From positions 3,038,001-3,102,000 of the forward strand of contig BJKQ01000002.1 of the NCBI GenBank assembly GCA_006538405.1: a stretch of 64,000 bases of DNA, given 5' to 3'. The notes beneath the pieces are model-generated. The model did no database searches, was not told where the DNA came from, and was given only the letters and a program-made list of their open reading frames with translations. Made by a program: the position numbers and the translations under genes. Shown in pieces: positions 9,583 through 21,821 of this stretch. Each line of letters begins with the position of its first letter. Within the stretch, counting starts at the first letter, position 1. The DNA is from Hansfordia pulvinata (lineage: Eukaryota; Ascomycota; Sordariomycetes; Xylariales).

Positions 9583-10899
9583 ATGGCACCGTCCACCACC
9601 ACCACCAGAAGACCGCCACCCGTCGCCGTGCAGGCGGACGACCGGGAGACAGATTCCCGTCCACCGCTATCACCGGAGCAGCAGCAGCAGCTTCCCCCCT
9701 ACGCCCTCGCGCTCTCCCGCCTCCGGCCCCTCACCGGCCCCGTCCTGGCCGGCTTCGCCCGCCGCAACCGCAACCAGCACCGCGGCGCGCGCTGGTGGGC
9801 CTCCTTCGCCATGCTGGCCCGCCACGCCCGCAAGCTGGACCGCGAGCTCGAGGCCGCGGCCCGCGACGAGGCCCGGCTGATCTCGAGGAGGGAGAGGAGG
9901 GGTCTGGGGGCGGCGAAGAGGAAGAAGAAGAAGGGGAAGAAGAACGTGAAGCGCGAGGCTGGTGGATCCGCGGCGCTGCTGACAAAAGAAGGAAGAGGAC
10001 GCGACGACGACGACGACGACGACGACGCCGAGAACTTCGACAGCGATGAGGACGAAAAACCCCCCTCCTGCGCTCTAGCCGACGTCCGCGCTCGCTGGCT
10101 GCGCGACGTCCTCGTCCCGCGATGTTACGAGTGCGTTTTGACCCCCAAAATGCCCTCTCCCTTTCTTTACCCAAACCAACCCCCCTCCCCCCCCCTTCCC
10201 AAAAGAAACAAATCGTGAAAAAAGGATTGAAGCCACCGCAAAACACTGACATCGCGCAAAAGAGCCTTCTCCCAACTCGCCGCCGACAACCAGTTCGCGG
10301 CCCTGGGCCTCGTCCTGCTCGGCGCCCTGGCGCAGGTGCGCGCCCTGTGCGCGGAGCTGGTGGGCGAGGCCGACGCCAACGAGGAGGAGGATGACGGGGA
10401 GGCCGACGTTGGGAGGAGACTGCCGTCCACTGCTGCCCATGCTGGACCAGGCTCGGTTACGATGAGGATATCAGCAGCAGCAGCAGCAGCAGCACAAGAA
10501 GAAGCAACGGGGAGCGCGCAACGGGGCCGCGTAGGTGGCGGCGTCGTTTCGCGCGAGGCCGTCCTGGCCGCCGAGAAGTTGCGCCGGGGAGAAGGCAACG
10601 GCGCCAGCGGCGCCGATGAGTCGTCTCCGGGTGCCGCAATGAGGAAGCAGCAGCAGCAGGTGGATTTGAAGCAGAAACAGCAGAAGCGCAAGCGCGTGGT
10701 CCAGGTTGAGAGCGCTACGAGTGGCCACGGCAACGACGAAGACGGCGGGCCGTCGACGAAACAGACCGCGCAGAGTCGCAAGGGCGCGCCGCCCAATATG
10801 CCGGCCGCCGACCCGCTCCCGCCGCCTATCAAGAAGACGAAGAAGAAGAAAGCCAAAAAGGGCGATGAGTTTGACGACCTGTTCAAATCACTATTCTAG
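9583..10899 (+). CDS. rmp1: RNase MRP protein subunit Rmp1
   Basis: Two exons (9583-10130 and 10263-10899; intron GTGCGT...AAAAG, 132 nt) encode 394 aa. Rmp1 is the protein specific to RNase MRP, the nucleolar ribonucleoprotein that cleaves pre-rRNA. The family signature is visible at residues 61-72 (RNRNQHRGARWW) and across the splice junction, where RWLRDVLVPRCYE joins AFSQLAADNQFAALGLVLL. The C-terminal tail KKGDEFDDLFKSLF resembles that of other fungal members. Between the two halves of the domain lies a long low-complexity insert (residues about 100-165) with a Lys/Arg block (KRKKKKGKK) and eight consecutive Asp. Gln and Lys runs follow in the C-terminal half. The gene converges on rco-1, with about 570 bp between the stops. 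Confidence 0.85.
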
Positions 10900-11468
10900 G
10901 CAGAGCATCACGCAAAAACATCACGGTGCTCAGTTGTGCCTTTCAATGCAGAGATACCCAAAGACGATGATGCCACTGCCTCTTGCAGACTGACATCCCA
11001 AAATCAGAACAGAACAACACGTAATTGAAATAATCTGGCAAACGCAAACCCTTAGTACAAACAGGACGCCTCGTCAGCCCTGCTGGGTCTCATCCCCGCC
11101 CCCTTTCCTACCTCGCCCCTCGTAGGCCGAGTCTCCGTAACAAGACTCGATGAAATCGAGGCGGCATAATTTTACTCTACAGGAGAAGTCAAGAACCCAG
11201 CTACTACGTAAACATGTAACTCATGCACTGTTTAAACGTCTCCGGTGCCGGGCCACGAAAAAGCCGGATTAGACTGTTTTCTCTCGCCCTTCCCTCGCCG
11301 ACTCGCTTCTGCCGCTTCCGTCTCTTTCATTCTCCTGCTCGTCTTTGTCCTCATCCTTGGCTGGACTCATCTTGTCTGAGGTCTCTTGTCCGGATTCGAC
11401 GTGTTTTCGTCGACTTCTGAATAAAATGTTGAACCACGCGGGAAATCCGATCCTGCCTCATTGTAGTC
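10900..11468. other. Shared 3' region of rmp1 and rco-1
   Basis: A convergent intergenic stretch, AT-richer than its surroundings, containing both 3' UTRs. No ORF with coding character. Confidence 0.55.
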
Positions 11469-13607
11469 CTACGAAAGAGGCCTGTATGACCAGATTCTGG
11501 CCCTCATGTCACCAGAACCAGTGGCAAAGTAGCCACCAGTCGGGCTAGGGGCAACCGAGATGACCGAGTTCTTGTGTCCCTGCAGCATGAGTTGCGTGTA
11601 GCCGGTTCGGGGGTCCCAGAACTGAACTCCGCGGTCCTTGGAGCCCGACATGACCCAGCTGGCGTCAGGGGTGAGCGCCACGGACAAGACAAAGTCCTAT
11701 TGCAGTTAGCACCTAGATCACGGCTCGGATGAATTGTGAGGTATTTGTTACGCACCTTGTGACCTTCAAAGGTTTTGACGCAGCGACCTCCCTTAGAGCC
11801 GCTGTGTCCGCGAGGAGCGCCAAGCTCCCACATCTTGATGGTCCTGTCGAGACTTCCACTGACAAGGTCCTTGCCGTTGGGAGAGAAGGCAACGCTGTAG
11901 ACACTGTCCTTATGCCCGTCGGGACCCTCGAGACGCTCGACCAAGAAGCCACCGGCGATGTCCCAGACCCGGACGCTCTTGTCCAGAGAGCCGGCTGCTA
12001 CAAATCGTGTGTCAGGTGAAATAGCAACCGTGGTGACACCATCTTCGATACTGAGGGTCATCATCCCGGTGCCATTCTCAATGTCCCACAAGCGAACGGT
12101 CCTGTCGCCACTGCCTGATGCTATCGTGCGGCCGTCGCGAGCAAAGTCCAGCGAGTAGATATCCTGTTCGTGTCCCGCGAAGGTGTTGCGAATCGTGCGT
12201 TGTGCGATGTCCCAGACCTGGTTCAAATCAGTGTGCTGCCCCAATGTTTCCGAGCTGGAGAAGGGTGTTTTAGACTTACGCGAATAAGCTTGTCTTCGGC
12301 GCCAGTGGCCAGATACCTGCCGTCAGGGCTGAAGCAAACACTGCGAATGTAGAGGTCACCGGAGCCATCGGCCTGCTCGTCCTGGAGAACGGAGACCTTT
12401 TCGCCGGTTTGTACGTCGAAGATCTGAGCAGAGCGGTTGCAGCCAGTCGCCACGTACTTGCCATCGTGGCTGAACCGAACGCAACATACAACACTCTCGT
12501 GGGTGAGAGTGTGTACCAGATCGACATCGAGCATACGAGGAACGTGCGAGTTGTAAATGACATGCCAGTCATCACGCTGCTTCTTCATATGGGTAGGGAC
12601 ACGGTCAATGTCCAGTTCGCCGAGCCCGTTGACCGCGGCCGCGGCGTGAGGCTGCATGGCGCGGTGGTCGGGAGTTGGGTGGTTTGCGACCTGGGGCGAT
12701 GCAGCAGGGCCAGCGTACGGCATCGGCGTGTTGATCTGAGGAGTCGCGGGGCCACCGGCGGGGCGAGGCCCGATGCCGCGTCCCTTGCCAGGGCCGGGAC
12801 TGGCGGTGCTCTGAGGCGGCTGTCCAGGGAAGCCAGCGGGACCGGGACCTTGGCCGTAGCCGCCCTGGAACGGAGGAGGCCCCTGAGACGGAGGCGGCGG
12901 GGGCGGCGGCGGGCCACCGCCTTGAACGCCAGGAGGTGGTTGTTGCATCTGGTGCTGGGGACCAGGCCCCTGCTGGTCCTGAGGGGCAGGCTGTGGCGGA
13001 AGACCGCCGCCCTGGCCGCCTTGACCAGCCATGATACCACTGAAAAGGTTGTTGCCGACGCCGATCGAGGGGGGCGGGGGTCCCGAAGACGGGCCGCCAT
13101 GTTGGGGAGGTCCGCCCATGGAGGGCTGGGGCGCAACACCAGCGCGAGCCGCTTCGAGCTGGCGGCGGAGCATGTGAAGCTCGTCTTCGTATCTGCAATC
13201 GCCAAGAGCGCATGAGCATTTGTGGGCGATGACGAGGGTGGGGGCAATTGGAGAAGCCAGGCGGATGACGAGAGAAGATGCGCGCACTTACTTCTGCTTC
13301 ATGTTCATGTGCTGTTGCTCGAGCTGGTAGACCTTCTCCCGGACCATCGAGGCCTCTGTGACCTGCTGCTGGACTGTACTCAAGAGTTAGCTTGCTGCAA
13401 AGGCGCGCAGAATAGCTGGCCGGCGCGGCGCGCCACCGCTGCTGGTCGCGGGCAGCGAGATTGATTGGAGAGGCGGCGGCAGTACTGACTTTGGGACTCG
13501 AAGCCTTCGTTGACGCGCAGCTGTGCGTCGAATTCGGTGCGGACCTGCTCGAGCAGCTCGTTAAGCCGCACGGCATTGGCCGGAACATGGCGCTGGTACA
13601 TGGACAT
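11469..13607 (-). CDS. rco-1: Transcriptional corepressor RCO-1/Tup1
   Basis: Five exons on the minus strand: 13607-13490, 13373-13292, 13192-12280, 12217-11756 and 11696-11469, all with matching phase, giving 600 aa. Tup1 works with Ssn6/Cyc8 as a global corepressor recruited by DNA-binding repressors. Residues 1-90 are the tetramerising Tup1 N-domain (start [19 protein letters not shown]), ending in a coiled coil that crosses exons 1-3 ([25 protein letters not shown]). A Pro/Gly/Gln-rich linker follows, then the conserved segment [16 protein letters not shown]-terminal WD40 propeller has repeats such as [24 protein letters not shown] and [23 protein letters not shown]. Length and exon layout fit other fungal RCO-1 proteins. 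Identification is strong. Confidence 0.95.
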
Positions 13608-16600
13608 GATGGCGGTGGGTGGTGTCCTCGCGGACGACAGACGCGGCAATGGGCTCGCCGTCCGACCTTGGGGAGCCGTGGAGCTTGGGGGCGACGACGC
13701 GAACTGTCAGGGCACCGTGGGTCGGGCAAAGCAGACAAGCAGTGGTGGGAAGCAGTCGCGGCGAGCGACCAAGTGGGAAATGAGAGATGGAGGGAGAGAT
13801 GGCGCGCGGATGGGCGCGGGCGTGGGAGGTGGCAGAGGTTTGTTGTGAGGGCTGAGGTTGGCGTATGGAGATGTCGTGTCGACACCGTGGAGCCTGGCGG
13901 GAAGGGGAGGAAGAAGAAAAGCGCCAGGAAAACGAGCCGAAGAAGATGGATAGTAGGTTAGGTACCTTGGGTGCTTGGATGCAGCACGAGCAGGCAGGTA
14001 CCTGGCCCTCTGCACCTTCCATGGGATTAGGCTAGCCCCACACGGCCTCAATGCTCAGTTGAGTTGCGTCGGCCACAGTCCCGCTCGCGCGCCTGCGATG
14101 TCCCGCACAGGCTAATGGAGGTACCCGTGGTGCGTCGTGGGTGGGCTTCGCCCTGGCCTGGAGCAAGTTGCGCGCGGCGACAGCGGCTGCGGGTACTTTC
14201 AAGACCCACTCGAGCGACTCCAGGTTAGGTGACCTGGGCGGCAGCCCCACACGCCTAGCCCGACCCACCCCAGCCTACCTACATATGTAGTCGCGACCGA
14301 GTGTGAGTGGCCCTGGCTCAGGTCGCGCTGATGCGGTGCAGGTGTACGGGTACGTACTCGTGGTGCAGTGCAGGCAAGAGGAGGGTGTTTTGATGGCTGC
14401 GGGTAGGCGCGAGTACGACGGGAGTCTGCTGGAGACACCCCATTGCAAGTATATGCGTACCGTACCCACGAGTACGAGTACATTCATCCATCCAATGCCT
14501 CTCGTATCACGCTCGGCCATGACGAATCCCCACCATCGATCGCCCACAGCGAGAAGAGGTGCCCCATACCTCAGGTGGTGCGAGTACCTCACCAGCCTTG
14601 CCAAAGGTACGACCACGATACCCTACGACAGTCGAGTTAGGTACTCGTAGATAGCCGAACTTGTGCTCATACTCGTAACGGCTCGACGCTGGGCTCACCG
14701 TTATTCATTAGGCCTCAAACCACTCATGGAGATTCAAGTGAGGCACGGCTGGACACATTGCTGATGACCAAGCGCTCGCCCTTGCATGACTTGAACTCAA
14801 TTGAACTGAAGATTGCCATGTGTGCAGCGAACAGAGAGACGGTGATCAGTCGCGACTCAAGCTTCTTTCCTGATCGCCCGTACTTACTGGGGCGAACTTT
14901 CGACGCTGCATGCAGGTTGTCCCGTCTCGACCGTCCTTGAGGTGCCCATACCCCCGAGACACATGTGGCACATGTACCGGTAGCCGTACATCCATGAGCC
15001 TACCAGAGGCCTACAGGTACAAGTACGTGATGAAGTCCAGGCTTACTTATCCCCTGCAGTGCGCCCATCATCAAGTACCGATCAGTGGCAGCCCGAGCCT
15101 TGTGTGAGGACTCTGGAACCGTGCATGCGAGCAGCGGCAGTGGGGGCTACAAGGCCCCGAAAGGAACCCTGGCCACCACGAGACCCAGGCACGCAGGCAT
15201 CACGCCCACGGCCTTACAGCATAGTGAGCATCCATGGATGGATGAAGTGCAAGCAGGTCCAAGCCCGGGGTCCACCGGTGCATTCTGCTAGCGCTGCAAC
15301 AGGCGGCAAGGTGAGCATCAGACCACCACGCTAAGGGCTCTCTCGACCCCCAGCTAGTCTCCTCTACGTCCTCATTCGGGTCTTACGACTGGGACCAGCC
15401 CTCAGTGGCCACGCAGCACATGTACTCACTACATCCATCCGCCTGACTAGCGCACGTCAGGCACAGCGGTGCTTTCTTGGGTCGAGGTAAATGTACGTAC
15501 GAAGACGGCGCGGGCGCACGAAAAAGTTGTGTACTCCGCAACTTGCTGTGGCTGTTCGTCCGTCCATCGACACCAGACACCCGTCTAGGTCCTGGCTCTG
15601 ATTGATGGAAACGTTGTACTTCGAAGATGAACCCAGAGTCAGTGCATAACTTCGCTCGGTCTACAAAACAATGGCAAATTGAGGAATCAGCATGTCATTT
15701 TATTCCGCTGCCTTCGCATTCGGCATCTTGTCGCCGGCGAGTACTCGTACGCGCGACTGCGCGGCTTGTGATCATCAATCTGATGCTCCGAACACAGCAA
15801 CGTGGATGTTGGAAACGCGCCGGACACTCTCGCCGGGCTTATGCAACTAGGTAGGTACGGATACGCGCGGTTACGTGGCTCAAAGATCCGGCACTCGGAC
15901 ACATCAGCAATACCGTGCGGAGTATATGTATCTAGATACGCACTACATGTACTTCTAGGCAAGTTCACGTACCGCCACATGCAGCCATGATTCGAGGTCG
16001 GTTGGCCTCCACTTCCTCTCCGGCTCGTGTGTGTCACGATCCCCATCACAACCTCTCCTCGTCGCCCATTTCCCGACACCGTGGCCCAAGCTTGGCATCC
16101 GAGAGACATATCGTGACGATGCGTCAACACAGCCATCAGTGTCCCAAGACTCTGTTCCAAGACCTACCCCCTGTTAGACGAGGTGGCCTGTCTGCAATCG
16201 ATCGCTGTCGGCCCTTACCCTGCCCGGATGCTCAGAGTGCGCCCTCTTGAGATGTGTTCCCCGAGCTTGACTGCCTACTAGGTACCTTATGCTGACACGC
16301 GCGGCGACAAGCAGCAAAGCACCGGGGTCTCGCACCCTCGCGCAATCGGCTCAAAAAGACATACGACAAGGACCGCACGGCACCTGTCCTCCAACGCGTC
16401 ACGCCAACATGACATGCTCAAGGTGTGCGTCCGTCCTCATACTCCATGCTGGGACTTCACTGCACCTTCGAGCGTCAAGTGGTGTTCTGGCTGTGGGAGT
16501 TGATCACAGAGGGCCAATGCGCAGTCCGGTGCCGCCTATTCGGACATCGAAGCACCCGGAAAGCATTCTCTCTTGACTTGGAGGTGGGAGAAAGGCCCGG

Positions 16601-18621
16601 CTAGGAATGGCCCAAGCTATTCTTCGCCGCCGCAAGACGGACGGTACGGTTCAATGGAGCGGCGGCGGCGGCGGCTGGCTTGTCCCAATCTTTTCGGCTC
16701 GGATTTAGTCGCAGTTTCGGCCCTATACTAACTCCACGCTCTCACACCAGGGTGCGCCTATCAGCTCTCTAGTCAGCTCCGTTGACTCTAATCTCCTCCT
16801 CCAGTGTGGTACGGGTACACAAACCTGAATGGAATGCGGTCATGCTTACAGCTACTTCTACCACCTCCACAGAGGACTCGCCTGGCTGGGGACTTGAATC
16901 GTGGTCAGCATCCATTGCTCGGGATTGGCCTCCCTTTGGCGCCCCCACCCCCTGCCACGGCCTGCCGGGATAACTGAGCTCTCGTTCAGACGGCTGATGA
17001 CACCCTATCCGCGCTCGTCTTTCTCTGCTCGCCCGTGGCCAGCACCGCCCACACCTCGGAGTACAGAGCATGCGCATGGAACGCTGCACGAGTTTTCCCC
17101 GTACTCCTCGTGCGGCCAAAGAGTTGTCCCGGTGCGGAGTACTCGTACAGGACCCAGCACGCGGCTGCGGAGAGTACGAGTAGTGAGCCACCTTCTCCAT
17201 ACCCACAGCCTGAGGGTTTCGAAGAGGGGTCCGCCACAGCGCCGCGGGCGTCCTGTCACACGCACTCGTGCTGCTTGTGCTCCCGTGGGTGCGTGGCTAG
17301 GTTGCTTCGCTGAGTGGATCTTGTCCAACGTGGGGGCTTTTCCCATCAAATATCAGCCAATATTCCTCTTCTGTTCTATTGGTGGCAGGCGCAATGGCTT
17401 GCGGCGGCCCATCAGAGCCGGCGGAATCATGCCACGCACATTCGGTGCCTGTCGCGACGCCTCTTCATGATATCGATCGATCCCCTCCAGTCGCGGCTTG
17501 TGGCCACTCGACCCTCATGGCGTTCGCGCATGGACAAGATGAGACGGCGCGCACAGCAACAGCTTCCGCAGGGGCTGGCGCTTTCCACGCACACTGTTGT
17601 TACATCCGTACATCGAGCGCTGCTTGCATACGGATAAGCCGGGTTGGTCTGAAAGGACTTTTGCAAGCTATCAGTTCTCAGCAAGCTCTGAGGTTATGTC
17701 GCGTTTGCAAGGGACTGGTGGGCCCACGTGCGCGACGGTTGCGAGGCAAAGAGAGCCGCTGCAGCCATTCGCCAAACAGCCAGGGTAGCATTCGGCTACT
17801 CGTACATCAGAACTGAGGGAGAACCAAGCCCCTCACATCTTTTGGGGATGCCTTGTCGCGACCCCTGACGTCTGCAACAGCGTCAGAAACCACCAAAAAC
17901 AGTGGCGGACGGCTTATGGCTATCGCTGCGCACGTCTTGCGAATGCGGGCTCGTCCACAAGATGCGGTCGCTGGGCGATGCTCTACAACGGCATCCAGCA
18001 GACAGCTAACATGATGCCACAAGGTCACGGCCAAGGGCTCTAAGGCCCAAGTCTGCGGTTCGTTTGAGCAGATATCTGAACTTACACTGCGCTTCTCCGA
18101 TGGCGACGAGAGTCGTCGCGCCTGGTGACCCATGAGGGATGCTTGCAAGCGCCCATTACAGTCTCTTTCGCCTAAGTGGCTAAGGCCATACAACGAGCAT
18201 ACTTTCCAGCTACCTTACTTTTCGAATGTTCATATCAGCAAGGGGGTCGTCTCAACGTTGTAAGAGATGTGGCCGGGGATTTTAGCCCCATCTCCACGTA
18301 CCGCGACCTCATGTGTTCCAAGATCTCCTCAAGTGGGCACAGTACAGTACATGCTCGTGGACTTTATTGTGAACCTCCGCAGCTACCGTTCTATATCAAT
18401 ACCGCATGTCCGGAAGATACATGGACAGAAAAACGTGCCCGTGGGGTGCTGGCATTTCATCAGCTTCTGTCAAGGCAAGAAGAACACCAACTTCTCCCGA
18501 ACGTGAGAGCAGTCGGAGATCGGCTCAACAGCTTCACATACAACGCTCGGTGTTACCTATACCCATCGAAGATCCGTTCCAAAAGGGCGGAGATTCCACA
18601 CTGCACGCCCTGGCATTCAAA
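13608..18621. other. 5.0-kb region without a recognisable gene
   Basis: The first few hundred bases are the rco-1 promoter and leader. The rest has only short, frame-scattered ORFs. It holds several TACTCGTAC/GTACGAGTA copies (14472, 15742, 17140, 17174, 17797) and related TGCGGAGTA forms. No microsatellite of note, no transposon ends and no tRNA were found. Confidence 0.5.
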
Positions 18622-19814
18622 ATGGCCAAGACCTACGAAAACAGCCCTTACGCAGAGGCCAACACGGATGGCGCCAGTGAGCCCTTTCTGGGTCAGAAGG
18701 GTGTAGCATGGGAAAGCCATGACGAGGACGTCGAAAGCGACCTCAATGGAAGAACAACAGACAAGCCAGGCATGCTGCACGACGACGAGCTGTGGGAGAG
18801 ACGGAGGACAGCTCTATCGGCCAACGCCGCGTGGCTCTGCCATGCCGCGCTGCTCTCCGCGTCGTTGCTGTTCTTCGCGCTGTCATTCTGCGTCAGGCCG
18901 GCACATATCTCGGACCGCGACTACACGGAGAAGTTCTCAGCCTGGTGTAAGTTTCCTCGCTACTGCTTCGCTCTTGCGGGCTGCCGTCTTTCTAGATGCC
19001 CTATACAGAACAGACCTCAAGCTCACAACGGCAACCCACGCACAGCACCAGCCTTAGATGCGGTCAAGTACGAGACTGTCAAGTTCGATCTTCCACCCGT
19101 CCCTGAGGGCAAGTACATCGGCAACAGCCCGGAGGTGGATGCAGCGTGGTCGCGGATCGTCGATGGTGAGTCCTTCTGCCAGCTATCTAGTCTCGAGATA
19201 CCAATCCACCAGCCGAGTGAGTTGGGACATTTCACTGATAGCTTCTCGGCCAATCCCCTACAGTCGGCGACACGATGATCAGCAAGGCGGAGATGGAGAA
19301 GCTGGGCCTTTCGACGGCGGAGCGCCTGGAGACGCAGGACACGCGGACCGGGCGGCGCGGGTTCCGCGTCGCCGTCGAGGTCTTTCACCAGCTGCACTGC
19401 CTCAACGCGCTGCGGCAGTCCATCTACCCAGCGGGCCGCCATCAGGGCCACCAGCATCACCACCACAGCCACAACCCAGACCGAGCGGCCTCCCCTTCCG
19501 GCACGGGAGTGACAAATGAGAGCAGCAGCGGCGCTGACGGGGCACCTTCAAGTCACGATCAACGAAACGGACAGGCGGAGGACGAGGCAGAAGACAACCG
19601 CCGCCACCTGGAGCACTGCGTCGACACGCTGCGGCAGTTCCTCATGTGCCAGGGCGACGTGGGCGTCTTCAGCTTCAACTACCCGCTGGGCGGCGGGCGC
19701 TCCGACCCCTGGCCCGACTACGCCACCCCGCGTGTCTGCCGCAACTTCGAGGCCATCCGCCGCTGGGGTGTGGCGAACACGGTACCGCGTGGGCCGGGCG
19801 AGCCGCCTCACTGA
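18622..19814 (+). CDS. UstYa-like (DUF3328) family protein, probable oxidase-type tailoring enzyme
   Basis: Three exons (18622-18946, 19046-19165, 19264-19814) encode 331 aa. A single N-terminal membrane helix (AAWLCHAALLSASLLFFALS) follows an acidic cytosolic tail. Joining exons 1 and 2 at CACAG gives the family motif WSPALDAVKYE, which fixed that acceptor. Exon 3 supplies both diagnostic HxxHC motifs: HQLHCLN and, further on, HLEHCVD. The C-terminal block DYATPRVCRNFEAI is also typical. UstYa-type proteins act in fungal RiPP and other secondary-metabolite pathways (ustiloxin, cyclochlorotine). Unusually, the two HxxHC motifs are separated by a long insert that starts with a His-rich stretch (GRHQGHQHHHHSHN) and continues acidic and Ser-rich. 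No precursor peptide, P450, NRPS or transporter lies nearby, so its pathway is unknown. Confidence 0.85.
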
Positions 19815-20672
19815 GGGGGGGGGGGCTGGGGTGGTGTTGCGAATACTGGGTGGGAGGCGAGACGAAGTTGTGTGTTTGATTACACTACGGGTAGGGCCGG
19901 CCAAAAAAGGAGAAGGGCGTGGACATGGGCCCTCGCAGGCACTGGTGACAAGGCGCGAAGCCTGAGAACGCCGCTGCACGCCAACTTGCCGAATCGAAGG
20001 GCGGGTTCGCACCAGCCAGGACTATGAGATCCGCTTCCTCTTGCGAGCTCGCCATGGGCTGCTTCGGTTCAGTAACGCCTGGGTCTAATGACAGTCTGGG
20101 AAGACTGACAATTGCATCTCATCTTCTTCGGGCCTTCTCCTGTTGGACTTGGCAAGCCTTGCGTCGAGACGAGCAACGTCTTTCATGTTCCTTTTTTTCT
20201 CTTGTCAACACAGCCCGCCGAGAGTGAAGACCGAGTCCAACCTTGTCGTACCTGCTCATCACTCACACACCTGTGCGCATTAAGGCTCTACTCGGCAAAC
20301 TCTCCGGCGTCCAGAGGGCAGGCCGATTCTGAGGTTGCCGCGTCGCAGCTACATCATGGAGCGGGGGATAAGCAGCTCTTGCAGCCGTGCTCGAGCGCAG
20401 CCCAGGAGCAGCGAGCACCCTGGAGAGGACGACGGAACGAATAAGCAGTACGATAGATGGGGAGGCCAGTGCGGGACCCACACCTATCTCCCATGTGTCT
20501 GATGCGCTCTGGGCCGCTTGAGCGGTCCGCCGTGAGGGGGGGAGGAAAAACAAAGCAGGGCGTGATTCTTCGTTTTCTATCATTGTTATATGAGACCTTG
20601 AAGCAAGAGCTCAACTCGAGACTCGGGCATCTCTCGCAGATAATCACCCTGTCCGTCCGTCCCTCCTCGCGC
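19815..20672. other. Convergent region between the UstYa-like gene and erg3
   Basis: Begins with a run of about 11 G right after the UstYa-like stop. No gene is seen. Both flanking genes end here. Confidence 0.5.
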
Positions 20673-21821
20673 TCACTGCGTCTTCTTGGCCTCCTCGACG
20701 GGGTCGTAGGTGCGGTCGTCCTCGCCCTCGACCTCCTTGACGACGACCTCCATCTCGCGGACCTGGCGGCGCCACTCGTCGCCGCTCATCTTGGCGTCGC
20801 GCTGGAACAGCTCGTCGTTGGGCCTGCGATAGCTGCGGCCGAGGCGGTCCCACAGGGTGGTGTACTGGCCGTAGTTGTAGTTGAAGTAGAGGTGGTGCAT
20901 GGTGTGGCAGGCGGAGCCGTTGACGACGGGGCTGTTGGCCATGTACTCGCCGTCGTGGATCATGATGGTCCAGAAGTTGACAAAGACGAAGAGGGCGACG
21001 GAGGCGAACTTGTTGAGGGGGAACAGCATGGGGAACAGGTGGTAGGGGAAGCTCTGGGCGAAGCCGTCGACGGGGTGGAAGGCGTGCGAGGCGTAGGGGG
21101 TGGGCATGATCCAGCGGTGGTGCGGCTTGTGCAGGCGGCGGTAGACGAGCGGGTGGTGCAGGCCGCGGTGGATGAGGTAGATGAGGCCGTCGGTGACGAG
21201 CAGGAAGAAGGGGAACTGCAGCACGTCGTACCACAGGCCCGGGCCTTCGGCCGTCGTGTCGTAGAGCTTCGTGTGGCCCCGCACCTCGAGCAGGAAGAAG
21301 GGCGTCGTCAGCACCGCCATCCCCGGCATGCTCCAGCTGGCCTGCGCAATCTCCAGCCACACCTGGTTCTTGAGGTACTTGGGGTGCGCCATGGTGCGCT
21401 TGTCGAAGACGAGGGCGAAGGACAGCGACGCGAAGACAAAGTAGAGCAGGAGGCCGAAGATCCTTTTTGTCAGTCATCATTGTGTCAGCTTCTCTGCTTC
21501 CTGTAGTTGTCCGTCCCTTCGAGTTTGAGAAAAAAAACCAAAGGTAGGGCGACATGAGGAGACTCACCATGTAATCATGAAGAGGGTGATGGCCTGGCGG
21601 CAGATGTTGTCGCGGTCCCACGCGCTCATGAACGCGTACTGGCTCGGGGCCACGTGGAACAGGTGCGTCGCCGGCTTGAACCGCCAGGCCGAGAAGGTCT
21701 GCTCGCTGGCGTTGGCGCTGGCGCTGGGCCGGTAGTCGAAGGGCGCCGCCCGGGCCGGGTGCGCAAAGGCGTAGACATAGTCGGCGATGAAGGTGTCGGT
21801 GAGCTCGAGAACGACGTCCAT
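20673..21821 (-). CDS. erg3: C-5 sterol desaturase Erg3
   Basis: Two exons (21821-21568 and 21462-20673; intron GTGAGT...AAAAG, 105 nt) encode 347 aa. Erg3 introduces the C5-C6 double bond of the sterol B ring in the ER, a late step of ergosterol synthesis, using a di-iron centre. The three histidine boxes of the fatty-acid-hydroxylase superfamily are present: HRGLHH (residues 183-188), HKPHH (196-200) and HTMHH (about 278-282). Several hydrophobic segments surround them ([34 protein letters not shown]). The N-terminus [18 protein letters not shown] is typical of fungal Erg3 proteins. The C-terminus is acidic and ends in EEAKKTQ, a Lys-containing tail compatible with ER retention. The identification is secure at family level; a paralogue elsewhere in the genome cannot be excluded. 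Confidence 0.92.

Noticed and set aside
18622..21821. UstYa-like gene plus erg3 as a secondary-metabolite cluster
   Set aside because: Erg3 is a housekeeping sterol enzyme, and there is no precursor peptide, synthase, P450, transporter or regulator beside the UstYa-like gene.
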